In this document: piece after piece, positions 1-12,359 of the stretch
Layout of the letters: each line of letters opens with the position of its first letter
How positions within the stretch are numbered: position 1 is the first letter of the stretch
DNA from: Hydractinia symbiolongicarpus
Lineage: Eukaryota; Cnidaria; Hydrozoa; Anthoathecata; Hydractiniidae
Reading direction: 5' to 3'
NCBI RefSeq assembly: GCF_029227915.1
Contig: NC_079877.1
Location: forward strand, 14,319,351 to 14,383,350
DNA length: 64,000 nucleotides
The notes under the pieces: model-generated
Seen by the model: the letters and a program-made list of their open reading frames with translations, nothing else
Told to the model about the DNA's origin: nothing
The model's database searches: none
Program-made: the position numbers and the translations under genes

Positions 1-99
1 TCAAAACGAGCGAATTTGCTTATAACTGTGAAGAAACAGCGCAACTAAACAAAACAATATATTACTTTAAATAATAAAAATTTACGTTTTGGTATTAAC

Positions 100-105
100 T
101 TTATT
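100..105 (-). terminator. Poly(A) signal of the IkB-like gene
   Basis: AATAAA on the minus strand, 15 bases after the stop codon at 120-122. It supports the short last exon as the true 3' end. Confidence 0.6.
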
Positions 106-119
106 GCATCAGTGTCCAG

Positions 120-2980
120 TCATGTCGTTGAAGATTCACTCAACCGTAACTTTCTTTTCTTTCGTAATCGTCGATCTAAAATTTTCTTTATCTGAAGGTA
201 AAAAAAACACAGGTGTACAACACGTTACCAATCTTTCGCTATTGGAAGCTAATTTTTTACAGCTAATTATTTTACACGGGTCAATAGCCGGTAAGTAGCT
301 GAATCAGCGGGTTCGCATCTAGTGTTTCAGTAGCACAATGTTTTTCTCGTGGACAGACAGACAAACAGAGTACGGCTATTACTAATATAGAGATGTTAAA
401 CTATATAAACTATAAACATGAACTTACGACATCATCTGTTGTTAAATCTTTTTCTGTCTTCCGATCAAAAGTTTTTTCTCCTACATTCGGATCATGTTCT
501 AACAAAAGATTCACCATCTCTTTCGAGTTTAACAAGCATGCGTAATGCAGAGGAGAATAGAGTGCGTGTGACGTAATGTTTACGTCTGCGCCAAAATCCT
601 GTACGATCTCTGTTGCAAAACTTATTGCTCTCTGTTCTACACTTTTGATTTGCCCAAGTGCGCTCTCGAGAGCCGAGATGAGAATAGTTTTACCAGAATG
701 ACCATCCTGAAAACAAATATTTATTAATAACATTTATTGATATATAAAGTGACAAGTTCGAGAGTCTTCCTGCCGTTTCTTTATTTGCTGCGTCTTAAAT
801 TTCTTTGAGAAATTTAAGGGACATAATTTCTGTGAATTGCCATTTTCAAAAGAATTTTGGAATACGTGTAGATGTTTATATTTTTGGTTGAAGATCGTGA
901 AACAGCCTATGAAGCTACTATTAAAATGCGAAAAAACAGTCATCAGGATGAAAGTTTGCGAATAGTTAGCATGTTCTCGGGAATAAACTTTCGCGATCGA
1001 GAATTTTCACAACTTCCGTGGAGCCCAACGTTCGAGATTTCAGGAAAATATTCTTTCGCGATAGTTTTTTTTTTAAAAACGTTCAATTATTTGTTACCTG
1101 TGCGTTGACATTCGCACCATTTTGTAACAACATGTCCAGAATTCCTCTGTTTTTGTTGTTAGCAGCAATATGTAAGGCTGTGAGTCCTAAAACACAAATT
1201 TTTAAAAGTACACACATCTTTTAAATTGAACACTACCTTCAATTTTGCTGCATATAGGCAGGTCTATATAAGTATCTAAGTATATAAGTCTACACAAGTT
1301 TAGCAAACAAGAATATTAGAGGAATACAACGTGCAGGCAGAAACAAGCATTCAAGGGAAAGGGAGAAAGGGAAAACTATAACTGCGATAAGCTCTTCTGC
1401 GGCGATCGGAAAATAAGGGGGAAATACCACGTCAAAATATTCATCTGATTAATTTAATCAGAGAAACTTTTCGTAAACGCTCGTAAATTTTATTGGTTTA
1501 ACATTTTTGAATTCTGAATTAAAAAAAAAAACATTAAGCCTTATTGTCAATGCCTAGAAAGGAAAGCTGAGGTGTAAGGAAGACAGAACCTCACCAACCC
1601 TCCCCCCCTAACTCCCCCCACCTCTGCAGTCCGTTGCACCAATGTTTTTGAACTTTTATAGGTACTAATTGTCTCCTCTCCATCAAATACATGATTTGTT
1701 CTTGTATAAACATGAAACTCTGAAAAGTACTGGTACATGTAACCGATATGTATGCCAATAGACTACATGCTAAATTACCTTTATTGTTGACAGCGTCAAT
1801 CACTGCTTTATACATTAACGGAAAAATTGCTCGATTTCGAAAGAAACAATCCACAATTTCAACGCTGTTCGTCATGCAAGCAAGATGTAACGCAGTGTTT
1901 CCATTTGCGTCAAATATACCGATGTTCGCACTGCGTTGGAGAAGGGCTTCAACACAGTTGATATTTTTAGTGAACATAGCAAGATGAAGTGCTGTCTAAA
2001 AATATTATTTATATTAAAAAAGAAACGTTTGAATTCTGCCATTATAATGTTGGCAGCAACTTTATTTACAACAAAAAACTCTAGGTAATTTTATATTGAA
2101 CAGTTCCCATGCCGAAATAATTACATTCTGCATAGTTCGGCATTAAAGATTAGTTCAATATTGTGCAGTGTCTCATTAAAAGGTGATTTTATGTTGAACA
2201 GTTTTCATGCACAGGTAAATTCATACTGCACAGTAATCCTTAAAAGGTTTATTCCATGTTAAAAATTTCGCCATGACACTGTTTTTCTTGAAAAGAAAAT
2301 TTTATGAAGGTGGCATAGTCTGTCATTGAAAGGTGATTTTATGTTATTAGTATCAAGCAATGTTTTTTTAATTTTTTTGTTTCGTTAAAATTATTTTCCA
2401 CTAAAACAAACCGATTTCGATGTAACAGTGCATAATCAGAATTTACCTGTCCAGAATGATTGATCATGTCAATACCATTCTCTCCTGCCGGTGCATTGTG
2501 GATGCAAGAAACAGTATGTTCGTCCTCTCTAGCTATTGCTATGTGAAGAATTCTACAATAAAACAAAAAAAAGAGGTGAGTGAGTGAATGGATGAGTAAT
2601 TGAGTGAATGAGTAAGTGAGTGAGTAAATGAGTGATTGAGTGAATGAGTAAAAGGCATTGCAATGAACTTACGTATCCCCATCTTTGTCTTGCCTTAAGA
2701 AGGGAAAGTTAGGACGCTGAATGTCAAGAGGGGAAGAAACTGAATCTTCATCTTGGACTTCTTCCTCCATTTGCAGAGCATCGTCATGTTCAAATTCTAA
2801 ACTCAATGTTCTTTGAATTTCTAGAATATCATCATGATATGTTTCAGAAACGAACAGATCTTCAGCAATTTCATTTAACAAATTGCTGTCTATTTCGGCA
2901 AATAAACTGGTATTGATCTGATCCAGATCTAAATCCATACTATCAACTTCCAAAGTAATATTCTCAAATTCAAACATCAT
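120..2980 (-). CDS. IkB/Bcl-3-like ankyrin-repeat protein, six exons, complete
   Basis: Exons on the minus strand: 2980-2673, 2552-2447, 1995-1779, 1186-1098, 706-428 and 191-120. All junctions are GT-AG and keep phase, giving 356 residues. An acidic N-terminal region (about 1-99) is followed by ankyrin repeats: DGDTILHIA (100-108), TALHLAM (139), GNTALHLAC (about 170), GLTALHIAANN (211), and SPLHYACLL in exon 5. DGDxxLHIA opening the first repeat is typical of IkB and Bcl-3 proteins, which bind Rel/NF-kB dimers in cytoplasm or nucleus. No clear DSGxxS phosphodegron is seen. The last exon encodes a very basic tail (RRLRKKRKLR), which could be a nuclear localisation signal and would suggest a Bcl-3-like nuclear role (inference). 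The start is the ATG at 2980; the frame stays open to an ATG at 3133, so a longer N-terminus is possible. The IkB-family call is firm; the subtype is not. Confidence 0.88.
2080..2345. repeat. Degenerate tandem repeat in an IkB-gene intron
   Basis: Imperfect units of roughly 80-130 bases share a core like AAAGGTGATTTTATGTTGAA, and variants of CATGC and CTGCAYAGT recur between them. It lies in the intron between exons 2 and 3 of the IkB-like gene. Confidence 0.5.
2574..2652. repeat. Degenerate GAGT/GAAT tetranucleotide repeat
   Basis: Alternating GAGTGAGT, GAATGAGT and related units fill most of the short intron between exons 1 and 2 of the IkB-like gene. Confidence 0.8.
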
Positions 2981-3133
2981 TTTACCCTTCTCCTGTTTTG
3001 ATAAACGACATAACTGACTTTCAACTTGATAGGTGAGTTTACAAAAGTGCAATCTTCGATTTCCCCACTTTTGATCTAAATATATATAAATTGTACATAT
3101 GATACTGTTATCCAGGGATTTTCCAAACGACAA

Positions 3134-4610
3134 TTGTTAAAAAATTATAATAAACATTAAAGTAATTAATCCAAACGCATGATAGACAAAAGCATATTAG
3201 ATATCCCAGTAGTAGAAACCATCAACTGACCGATTAAAAATAGAACTCAAGGCTCGTTATTGTTAAACTGTATTTCCTGCTATATAGCCCGTTGGCACTT
3301 TAAAATAATTAGAGAATTTCTCCACCCATGCACTAACAGAAAGGCAAGTGGTACAGTTAATTTGTAAGGAGCCTTTAAAAGACCGCTTTCTTTTTACAAA
3401 TTTCTTTTCTCTTCTTTCAAGCTAAAAATAAAACAATGTCATCATGACTCAGCATTTCAAAAAGCATGGGATTATCAAAATCATTTCCATAGTCACAGAC
3501 ATAAACAAACAAATTTATTCCCAAAATTTTCGATCCATTTTTATTTTCCCTTTGTAATGAAATTGCAAACATACTCCAAGGGAAACGCAAAAACTGCTGA
3601 AAATCTCCATTATTGTGATGGTAATATCCAAGCACTTTTTCCACCAGTTATATCTTTCAACATTTAAGGTTTTAATCATTAAATATTTCAGAACATGGCT
3701 AACTTTAAGCCTAGACGAGTAAGTAAAAATCGTACGATATGTAAAGTTTCGCTTTTGCTAATGACTTTGAGTCATACAAGTTGTTGTTTTGATATCAAAT
3801 CTGACCACTTTTAAAACAGGGAAATAACCTACGATTTTTTTTATTTTTATATAAGAGGTCAAAGTCGAATTGTATTTAATTGTTATTAGTACCTCAATCA
3901 AAAAAGAAAGTTTAAATAGGCAAGTTTTGTTTCTGTAGTAACGAAATCAATACATAATTATATCCTTTAAGTTAATGCAGGGGGTTAGGAACTAAACAAG
4001 TACAAAAAATCTTTGAGTCTAAGACAGGCTTTGCATAAAAAAATTCATTTCGGTCTTTCGTCTATTTTTTACATGATTTCGGGTGAACCGAAACTTACTT
4101 CGGTGTTGACTTTACTTCGGTCTAAATATATTCATATATAAAGGATTAACCCGAAATGAACCTATTGCTCATGTGCAGGTCACACAACCCCAAAATAAGA
4201 AATTCCGTGTAAACACAACGATATCATAGCGGTTTTAAATTTAGTTCCATGTAAAGGCTATTTGAAGCACTAGTTTTTGGTACATTAGCCTAAATTTAAA
4301 ATAAAGACAAAGCTCTTTTTCGTACCGGCAAAAAACCTTGCACGAATGCTAGCACACTTGACATTTCAGCTTTCGCATTTTAGTTGTGGAAGTAAATGAC
4401 TTCTTGCTGACGTAAATGTCCGAATGCAACTCGCACGAGAGTGAAAGTAATTGGTTTGTTTTCGTTACTCTTGATGAAAATAAAAATAATTATAAGAAAC
4501 ACCCCACGTCTATTGTAACTGAAAGAAGGTTACAATGAACTTTTCTACGCTCTTAGACCAAAAACTATAGCCAAAATAAGTAGCTTAAAGCTTCCATGAA
4601 GGTATTGCTA
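3134..4610. other. Intergenic; no supported gene
   Basis: AT-rich stretch upstream of the IkB-like gene. A minus-strand open frame at 3417-3644 and a plus-strand mini-exon candidate (ATG at 3695, MANFKPRR, then GTAAGT) were noted, but neither has partner exons or a recognisable family. The promoter of the IkB-like gene must lie near 3.0-3.7 kb; no convincing TATA box was seen. Confidence 0.5.
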
Positions 4611-4889
4611 CGAACGAACGAACGAACGAACGAACGAACGAACGAACGAACGAACGAACGAACGAACGAACGAACGAACGAACGAACGAACGAACGAACG
4701 AACGAACGAACGAACGAACGAACGAACGAACGAACGAACGAACGAACGAACGAACGAACGAACGAACGAACGAACGAACGAACGAACGAACGAACGAACG
4801 AACGAACGAACGAACGAACGAACGAACGAACGAACGAACGAACGAACGAACGAACAAACGAACGAACGAACGAACGAACGAACGAACGA
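4611..4889. repeat. (CGAA)n microsatellite, about 70 units
   Basis: About 280 bases of nearly perfect tetranucleotide repeat with a single visible substitution (CAAA near 4855). All frames through it are open by chance (NERT on plus, FVRS on minus), so the long open frames here are not genes. Confidence 0.97.
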
Positions 4890-7300
4890 TTATTTAAAAA
4901 AAGAAAAATTTACTTAATATCAGTAAATCGAAAGTTTGTTTTGACGAGGAAACAGAGACAACACGAGGAGTTGTATTTGTTTAAAAATGTTATGTTACCT
5001 GCTTTAAGAAAGTAATTAATACCTCTAAAAAATGTTTAGGTCGTTGTTGTTGCTTAGAACAATAAACTTGTTTGTTTCCATTTTATTAAAAAGTTTGAGC
5101 TAAAGAGACAAGCACTTAATACGAATAAATTATAGATATCCAATTTATTTAGACAACTTTTTTGTCGTTTTTAGTTTTATTTGGATGCCCAATATAATAC
5201 TTAGGATAATTAAGGTTGACGTTTTTGTCCTTAGTGATTATAAACTTTTCCACCGCCATTAGCTCGACCTTCGTGTAAGTCACTAAAACCGAAAAGCAAC
5301 ACTTTTTATAGTCCCTTTAATGTTTGTATTATGGGTGTTCAAGTTAATGAAGTTCGGCATAACACATCAATAAAATTAAAAGTATGTTTGGACGAGGAAG
5401 CAAAAAAAAGCTTTCTTTTTTTAACAATTCTATATTTATTAACTGCAAAAAGGCAACGAGTACCCCTAACAGATTTTATGAAGTCATTATGCTGCCCTCA
5501 AGTGACATTATGTGCCATATTTTTGTATACTTTAACGAAATAATTCAAAACAACAAAGCTAGCCAGCCAGTTAACTAGCTAGGTCAAAATAAGTTTAATA
5601 ATCTTTCCACTACAAGGATAACTATAGCTGCAAAATAATGCTTATATTGATATCAAATATGTGGACAAAACCTTGCCGTCAATTGTGGTTACTCTTTGAT
5701 GCTCAGTACGATGTTTATCCTCACATTTTTTTCTAAGTGCTCATAAAACTTTTTGACCGCCATTAACCCAAGTGCAACTAACAAAAATAAAAGAAATTAA
5801 CATTCCCTTTCATTGTTTTTTTATGTGATACGGTGTAAAAATGAATACGATGAGATGATGTGCTTCTCCTAACGCCAATACGCATGGCATGAAAAAAGAG
5901 AAAGCTTCCCCTTCTAAAAATTATGAATTAAAAAAAATTGTCTTTAATGCGAGTTATAAGGAGGTGAAATTAACTTCTTATTCTCGCAAAGTTCGGATAC
6001 TATATCAATAGATCCATATTCATACCAAAAAACTACCGACTGTACCTTTAATGCAAAATCGCTCCCAAGTCTTCACACATCAAGGGTTGTGTTAATTTTA
6101 TATACGATTCAATATATAAGCAGAATTAGCTACTTTCTCTTGCAACGGACTCTTAGAAGCGTCACTGCGAACAAACTTATTAATCCACTCTCAAAAAGAA
6201 ACTTTCTGTTTCGCTTTCTCTCTTTTTTATGTGGGATTGTTTGGTTTAATAAGTTATACCAGTTCCTAGAAATTTATATAAAACTTATTTTAAACCTTTA
6301 AAGTTACGATTTTCTTCTTACACACTTTTATTTACAGAGAGATGAATCGGTTAAGTGAGGTATTTTTTGTTTTTTTAGTAACAAACAATTAACAATAGCA
6401 ACAAACCCCAATTTTACACCGCAAGGTAAAATGTACAAATCACAGATTCCATTAAATAATTTAAGGACCATAATAAAGAAGCTACAATTGTCTCTGCAGT
6501 CATTGCTAGCTATGCCTCGGCGGTAATTCGGCGGGCGCCTTACTTAACAGGCGGCCGCTTGAGAGACCGCCTAATTAATCACATCAGTTTCATGCACACA
6601 CAGTTGTCAAAATCTACCACAGTGTATGTTTCTGTATTTTTCCACATCAGGAACGTTTTCATATTCAGAAGTTGGGAACCTTGTCTAGATAACCAACTAG
6701 CTACTTTTGCCTGAGCCTTAACTTGGATTATCTTTTCTTACTTGACCAACGTAGTCGGTAATCCATTGGGTTTTGGGTTAGTTTCAATGACTCTAGCTAG
6801 CTAAAAAGTAAAAAAAGATAGCAAACTCTAAAAAATACATCTTGGAACAAGTTTTCAAGACAGTAGAAAATGCAAACATATTTACGTAGAACAGTGCAGA
6901 ATCATCAAGAGAAAAAGAGCTACCGCTAGTTTTCATATGAAATGGGTGACTCACAGGCCAATATGATTTCCACTATTAGTCCTTTTGCGTCCAATGTGAT
7001 TTTTACAGTTGAAATTATATGTTTAGCTAAATAGAGTTAAATAGGATTAAATAAGAATTGTAAAGGTAAGATCTCAGTTATACCTTGGTGGATTTAGATA
7101 CAATTCAGCGTTAAACACATACCTAACAATCTACTGTTCAGTTATAACTTCTAACAAAACTGCGTGCATTGTTTTTGTTGTACAGGGCGCACTGTTGAAG
7201 TCTTTGTACACGCAGTGTAAAAAAAGTTACATTTTTTAAGTTTTCGCCTAACAGCTCAGGTGTCTGCTTTTCCTTCAGGGCGGCCGTCTAAAAGGTTACT
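4890..7300. other. Intergenic; no supported gene
   Basis: AT-rich sequence with only short unrelated open frames. GC-rich patches containing GCGGCCG occur near 6,530-6,575 and 7,280, and CTAGCTAG motifs recur, as they do through the window. These may be ends of an old mobile element, but no terminal repeats could be paired. Confidence 0.4.
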
Positions 7301-7311
7301 AGTAATTTGGT

Positions 7312-8876
7312 CTATAAGAGGAATATCAAACAAAAAAAAAAATGACTATATTTCGAGAAAATGATGAAAATTAAGAATATGAAAAGGTTATACACCTGAC
7401 AATAGCAATCGAGTAAGTCACAAAAATGCTGATTTCGCAAGACTGAACAATGAGTTTTTACAATGATACGTTCAGTCACGGCAATATTGAAATCTTGGAC
7501 AATAATTCCTTCTTTAGGGAAACCCAATTGTTCTTCAAGAATTGCTGCGCCGACTGTCGTACGTGACGCATATTCCACACAACAGCGAACACGTTTAACT
7601 CCCGTTGTATCATGGGTAGAGAAGTAAATATTGAAGCATCGGAATGAGTCTCCAATATTAAAAAAGTGAATCCATCAATAAATTCGAAACTTCTCAATCG
7701 CGCTTACGTATTGGTGTTGAGTAAAGGGGTCAGGGTTGCCAAAAAAAAGAATGTCTGCAGACCTTCGCAATATATATTTTTACCTCCTCTGCCATTTTAA
7801 TAAGATTTGGTCCAATTTTATAAGCCTTAATATAGTTTAAGTAAAAGCTTGCTATGACCAATGGAGCAGTGTTTGTCGAGCTACATTCAGCCACAGTATT
7901 TTTCGGTTAAAACCATCAACTCCAAAGTTCAAACCATTTAAGTTTATCATTACCATTTAGTTTATTATTACCATCAATATGAAACACATCGCTTGGTCCC
8001 ATCCCCATTTATATTACCCGAAATAAAGCGTTGGGTATATTAAAAATTGCCAAAGTTAAATCTAAGTTCTATGGTAGTAATTCACTGTGTGCGCAGTCAA
8101 TCTCTCAGAGGAACTTTTTTCAACAACTCTTCCCCAACGCCCAAGTATCAAATCTTACACTATGTAAATTGAGGTCCCTGGTTACATCCTACTTTCTCTA
8201 CAAGTACACATAGAATTTTAAAATTGATTAAACCCTCATTCAATAGCTTTTATTAAAATGGTGACCTATATTATTTTCATGGCTATGTACTTTTCAAAAA
8301 ACATTTTGTTTTTTTTCCCCAGTAACGTTTATTTTATTTATTTTTCTGTTTATTGTTATTTCTCTTGTGTTAATGGTAGCCATCCCCACTGTTTAGTTTT
8401 TAACTAATGGGATGGTCTCCTTGTCAATTAAATTAATTATTTGTTGTAAATTTTGTAGATTCGCTGTTTTATACAGTTTAACCCTGCGCTACGCCATCTG
8501 GATCAAGCAACTTAAAACTACAAGGCACTCTTTTTGCAGTTATGGTGCATACATGTAAGCATACATTAGCGTAATAATTTGAGCTATTACATATATTTGG
8601 ATATTCGACTAAACTGCTAGATGTATTTAGTTCGTTCGAAATAACGTTTTGAAGATCAATATCAAGTATCGATGGAATGAGCTCACAAAATTTTGAACAT
8701 AAATACTTTAGGTGTCTCTCTGTCATAGATATTTTATGATGATTGTGTGAAATAAAACATATTTCTCTTTTTGTAAATGGCTTACTGCAATGATATTTAA
8801 GTAAATCTTCTGCCCCTACATTTGATATGCTGGGTATTATAATAAGATTCATGCGGTTAGCAGCGTGTGTGATCAT
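7312..8876 (-). pseudogene. Decayed integrase-type DNA transposon
   Basis: Two separated minus-strand fragments resemble parts of a eukaryotic integrase-core (rve/DDE-like) transposase. The upstream piece (8876-8478) carries FTKREICFISHNHHKIS followed by ERHLKYLC. This fits the helix-turn-helix N-terminus of these proteins, with consensus F.Y.EI...L...H.I.S.R.LKR. The downstream piece (7697-7476) carries PMIQRELNVFAVVWNMRHVR, which fits the C-terminal IQ.ELD.F...WN.H.IR region. An overlapping frame (7578-7312) may be its shifted continuation. The catalytic core is not seen between them. Family assignment rests on remembered consensus patterns; an IS3EU- or Ginger-like element is possible. Confidence 0.45.
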
Positions 8877-8889
8877 ACAAAAGATCTAC

Positions 8890-10630
8890 ATATTTAATAG
8901 TGATTATAATGATAAATAATAGATGTATTTCACAGCTTTAGAATAATATTTAACGAACCAGATTATTGTTTAGAGCGGAGCGGGCTGAATCACGACTACA
9001 GAAACCGTTTGACTTACCGTTGTAGTACAGTCACGCTTCCGCGGTAAGTTCTACCTTTGCCTAACTTACTGCCTATCTTAGCACATAGTCACCGCATTAT
9101 TAACCGCGGCATTTTCATGTATATGCAGTTGCCCAAATTTGCAACAGTAGGAACATATACGGTAAATCGAGCCTGTAACCCTAACTAATATATGTTTTAG
9201 GGATACAGATACTGAAGGTACTGCAATGTTTCTTCCTCAAAGATTCATTTCTTTTATATTTACTCAATTTCTGTTTGTGTTTCTTTGTCGGGATTTCTTT
9301 AACTTTAGTCGTCCGTTGTTTACATTTTCTGTCAGCAAGAATACGCGTATATCTCCATTTTTCAAAGGCGTGCCGATAAGCAGGTGTCTTTGGGAGCGTT
9401 AAGCATTTAAATAAAATAAAATTTGCTTAAAAAAATCAGCACCCACTTTCAAAATAAAAAAGCAACATTTTTTTTGCAGTAGCTAAATACGAATGTGTTG
9501 CTCCTTCGAACCCCGTGGAGGCCTTAAGTCAGAAAAACGCACATTTTCTGTCAACATTTTTGCATGGTCAAAAAATGCCAGTTCTATTGATATTTATTGT
9601 TAGTACAGCATGCAACCTTGAATATGTTCTTGTACATACGAATGTACACAAGATTATTGATTAGACCTCCTTGATTAAACAAAATGCAGAAAAAAAATGC
9701 TTAATAATTGCTCAATTCATTCTCACCATTCTGTTCACGCCTTTATTATTTTTACCGGGTCAACAAAATTGTTTTGTACTTCAGAAATAGGAGATTAATG
9801 TGACAGTTTATCATGTTCGCCACACCAAATGATAGCATAGTCTATTTCTATATTGACTTGGCGCATTTTGAACTTTAGGACTTCTCATCTTAGGTTATTT
9901 GATTAAATCCAATCTTTTGACGCATGCTACGTTCTGTTGGGACCAGTGCGATTAGACCTCATAGCAACATTAATGATAGCTAAAAATATAAATAAAAAAA
10001 GTTGCTAAGAAATCGTGAATCACAGCTGCACAAAACTATTCAAGTTTTAATTTACTTTAATAACGATATTTTTACAAAATAACTTTTTTTACAGCTACTC
10101 AAAAACAACAATACCGATTTAAGTATTAAGGAATTGGACGGTAATTTTAAATTTGGAATTGAGTTTATGTCATCCCAACTTGTGGCGCCACTTCTAAAAA
10201 TTTCTACTAACCACCATAACAAAAATATTTTATGAAAGAAGTTGATTCTATCAAGTCTTTATCCCGTGGAAGAATCCGCTGATCCTAAGATTTTTGTTTT
10301 GTTTTTGTTCAAGCTTTTTCTGTCAGAGTCCACGGTGCACGCTGAACCAAACAGAACACTCTACCACAGCCTAAATGAAGTTGCGCTTTGATTTATCAAA
10401 GAATTTTTACTTTTATGTTTTGCTAAGCCTACACATTGCTCATCAGGCCTTTGCACTTCTTACATTTCATGTTTCTCTGTTGAAAAGACGGCCAAAAATT
10501 ATATACAGTCTTTTTAGATATTTTCAGCTGTAGCTCCGATGCTATATGAAAGAGACTAGCTCCTTGAATGGTGTTTTGGAGCGTTGGTTATACATTGAAT
10601 TGGATGTCCATAATGCTGTTGTTATAAAGG
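8890..10630. other. Intergenic; no supported gene
   Basis: Low-complexity AT-rich sequence without coherent reading frames or paired terminal repeats. Nothing else was recognised. Confidence 0.4.
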
Positions 10631-10635
10631 GTAAA

Positions 10636-10925
10636 TCTAAGTTCATTGATCATGTCAAGTACGTTTTGCAGACAATGATCCAAACATAGGATGAATAAAA
10701 GTGGGTCTTATTAAAGCATACTTGCGGAAATGTGGAAGAACTCTGTATCTCCATCGGGTAAGCGAACTCTTTGCTGTTGTATTCTTGTAGAGAATTATGA
10801 TAGTAGATATTTTTATGGCAAGCCGTATGCTTTGATATTTAATCTTATTTTTTCTATTTCTGACGAATTGAAAGCTTTTTGAAAGTTCACAAAGAGAAGA
10901 ACTGCAAAACGTTTTTTGCATTGAT
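10636..10925 (-). pseudogene. Non-LTR retrotransposon reverse transcriptase relic
   Basis: In the minus-strand frame through 10905 the translation reads AVLLFVNFQKAFNS, then IKAYGLP, a stop, DGDTEFFHISASML, and DPLLFILCLDHCLQ. These match successive landmarks of non-LTR reverse transcriptases: the (V/L)LLFVDFxKAFDS palm motif, the AYG(I/L)P segment, PDGxTEFFxIxxGVLQGD, and LAPFLFxICLDY. The catalytic Asp of the first motif is Asn here, and several stops interrupt the frame. It is a dead 5'- and 3'-truncated fragment; the FADD box was not found. Confidence 0.7.
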
Positions 10926-10929
10926 ATTC

Positions 10930-12030
10930 TTGATAATTTGATTAGTCTTCAGCCTTTTTATAAATTCACGATTATCCCCCCGTTGTAACTTGTAGCTACT
11001 ACTTTTAGCTCCAATTTAGAGCTTTGATAATTAGAAGGATATGTTTTAGGTTTAAATTGACTTTTATGAATTGGGAGAGTTAATGCTTAATGCGAAATTT
11101 TCCAAAAGAATAGGTATGATCATGGAAACCTAACATATGGCTCATTCACGAGAATTTAAATTAGAGAAATTAAAAAAAAATTGGGATTTTGTCATTCCAT
11201 CTTTTTTTGTGTGCATAAATTTCTGCGCTAAAGTATGAAATTAATAAAAACGAATTATATAACACAAAGATCTTGAAACCTTTTCTTATCATGTTATTAT
11301 ATTGCAATGGTCATTTATTGGTTAAAGCCTGGTAAACATGCATCATGAAAGCTCTGCATGTATTAACCTGTGTAGAAAAATCATCAAAAAATAAATATGG
11401 ACACTCTATTTGTGCTCTATTCTAGCATTCATTGTTGATACTTAAAAGGATATCCTAATTGCTGACAAGTCAAGAATTTTATTATTGCTCCTAAACAATC
11501 AATTACAACAATAATGAGAAAGTTTTAGAGGACATGAATCGTCTGTATGTTTCTTAAGATTGCTCACGTATATATACATACATAACACATAACGAGTAAA
11601 CATGCAAAAAACAGGATTTATACCAATTGTTATTATGTATATTTTTGGAAAACAGGTAATGTGATATTGGCTCGTGCCGAACTGTAATTTAGAAAAAAAA
11701 CAATAAATAGGGTTGTAAACTGTTGATGCACAACAAAAGGGATTGGTTGTCGTGCACAGCACATTCAAATGAAACCATTCCTAGTTGTTTGAAATTCTAG
11801 AGTTTTTTATATATTTTATAGGCTTTTATGTACAGCCAATATTTTCAGAAACAAGGATCAAAACAAATTAATTTGCTGATAAAAAGTTCGTGAAACTATT
11901 TGACGTGCCATAAAGAAAAAGTGATTAAATATAAAGGAAACAAGTTACTTATTTTGATAACGTGTCTAATATTTTCATGTTTTTAATTCCTGTTAGATCT
12001 CTATACACCAAACGAAAACACCTAAGCACG
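10930..12030. other. Intergenic; no supported gene
   Basis: AT-rich sequence between the reverse transcriptase relic and the first Cys-rich peptide gene. Only short random frames are present. Confidence 0.4.
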
Positions 12031-12034
12031 GACA

Positions 12035-12073
12035 TAATAAGTACTGTCCCATTTCCTGCTAAGGCAATATAAC
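12035..12073 (+). promoter_or_regulatory. Upstream block shared by two Cys-rich peptide genes
   Basis: The segment around ATTTCCTGCTAAGGCAATAT, about 70 bases before the ATG, closely matches 14599-14637 before the truncated paralogue. Shared core: TAAGTACT..CCC.ATTTCCTG.T.A.G.AATATAACA. It contains a GGAA (ETS-type) core on the other strand. It may be a conserved promoter element or simply part of the original duplication. Confidence 0.5.
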
Positions 12074-12144
12074 AAAATTTTAGAAGAAGCAAATCCAATT
12101 TATCGCATTGGTTATTAAACTTTGATGAACCTAATCACACAAAA

Positions 12145-12354
12145 ATGTTGATGAAGTTAGTTGGTGTATATTTTATTCTTACATTGTGTTTTTATAAAGC
12201 AGATTCTGGAACAGTTTTCAAACGTTGTAAAAACGATTCATGGTGCGACAGCTCGTGTTATTGTGCCCAAATATTTGACAATCTAAAGATGTGCCTTCCA
12301 GTATCTGAAAGCAAAGGTCAAGAAACGTTAAATCAGGTATCTACAGAGCGTTAG
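12145..12354 (+). CDS. Small secreted Cys-rich peptide (member A), C-terminus probably frameshifted
   Basis: Encodes 69 residues: a hydrophobic signal peptide (about 1-21, LVGVYFILTLCFYKADS), then TVFKRC and a cysteine pattern C-x5-C-x3-C-x-C-x9-C. The start is the ATG at 12145; the ATG at 12151 would also leave a signal peptide. The open frame ends in STER-stop. In the +2 frame immediately downstream, KEEIFRTIEDNQR resembles DELYEILSQIEDSRER of the paralogue at 30293-30616. Either a frameshift has removed the C-terminal module or a short splice restores it. Members B (13379) and truncated C (14725) follow on the same strand. No named family was recognised. Confidence 0.55.
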   Translation: MLMKLVGVYFILTLCFYKADSGTVFKRCKNDSWCDSSCYCAQIFDNLKMCLPVSESKGQETLNQVSTER

Positions 12355-12359
12355 GTGCA

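Noticed and set aside
3417-3644. 75-residue minus-strand frame
   Set aside because: Looks mildly protein-like but has no splice partners, family match or conserved motif.
3695-3718. Mini first exon MANFKPRR followed by GTAAGT
   Set aside because: Good start and donor contexts, but no downstream plus-strand exons were found.
4585-5015. Long open frames FVRS (-) and NERT (+)
   Set aside because: They are translations of the CGAA microsatellite; every frame of the repeat is open.
7740-8220. Plus-strand frame in the middle of the integrase-type relic
   Set aside because: No similarity to transposase and opposite to the relic's strand.
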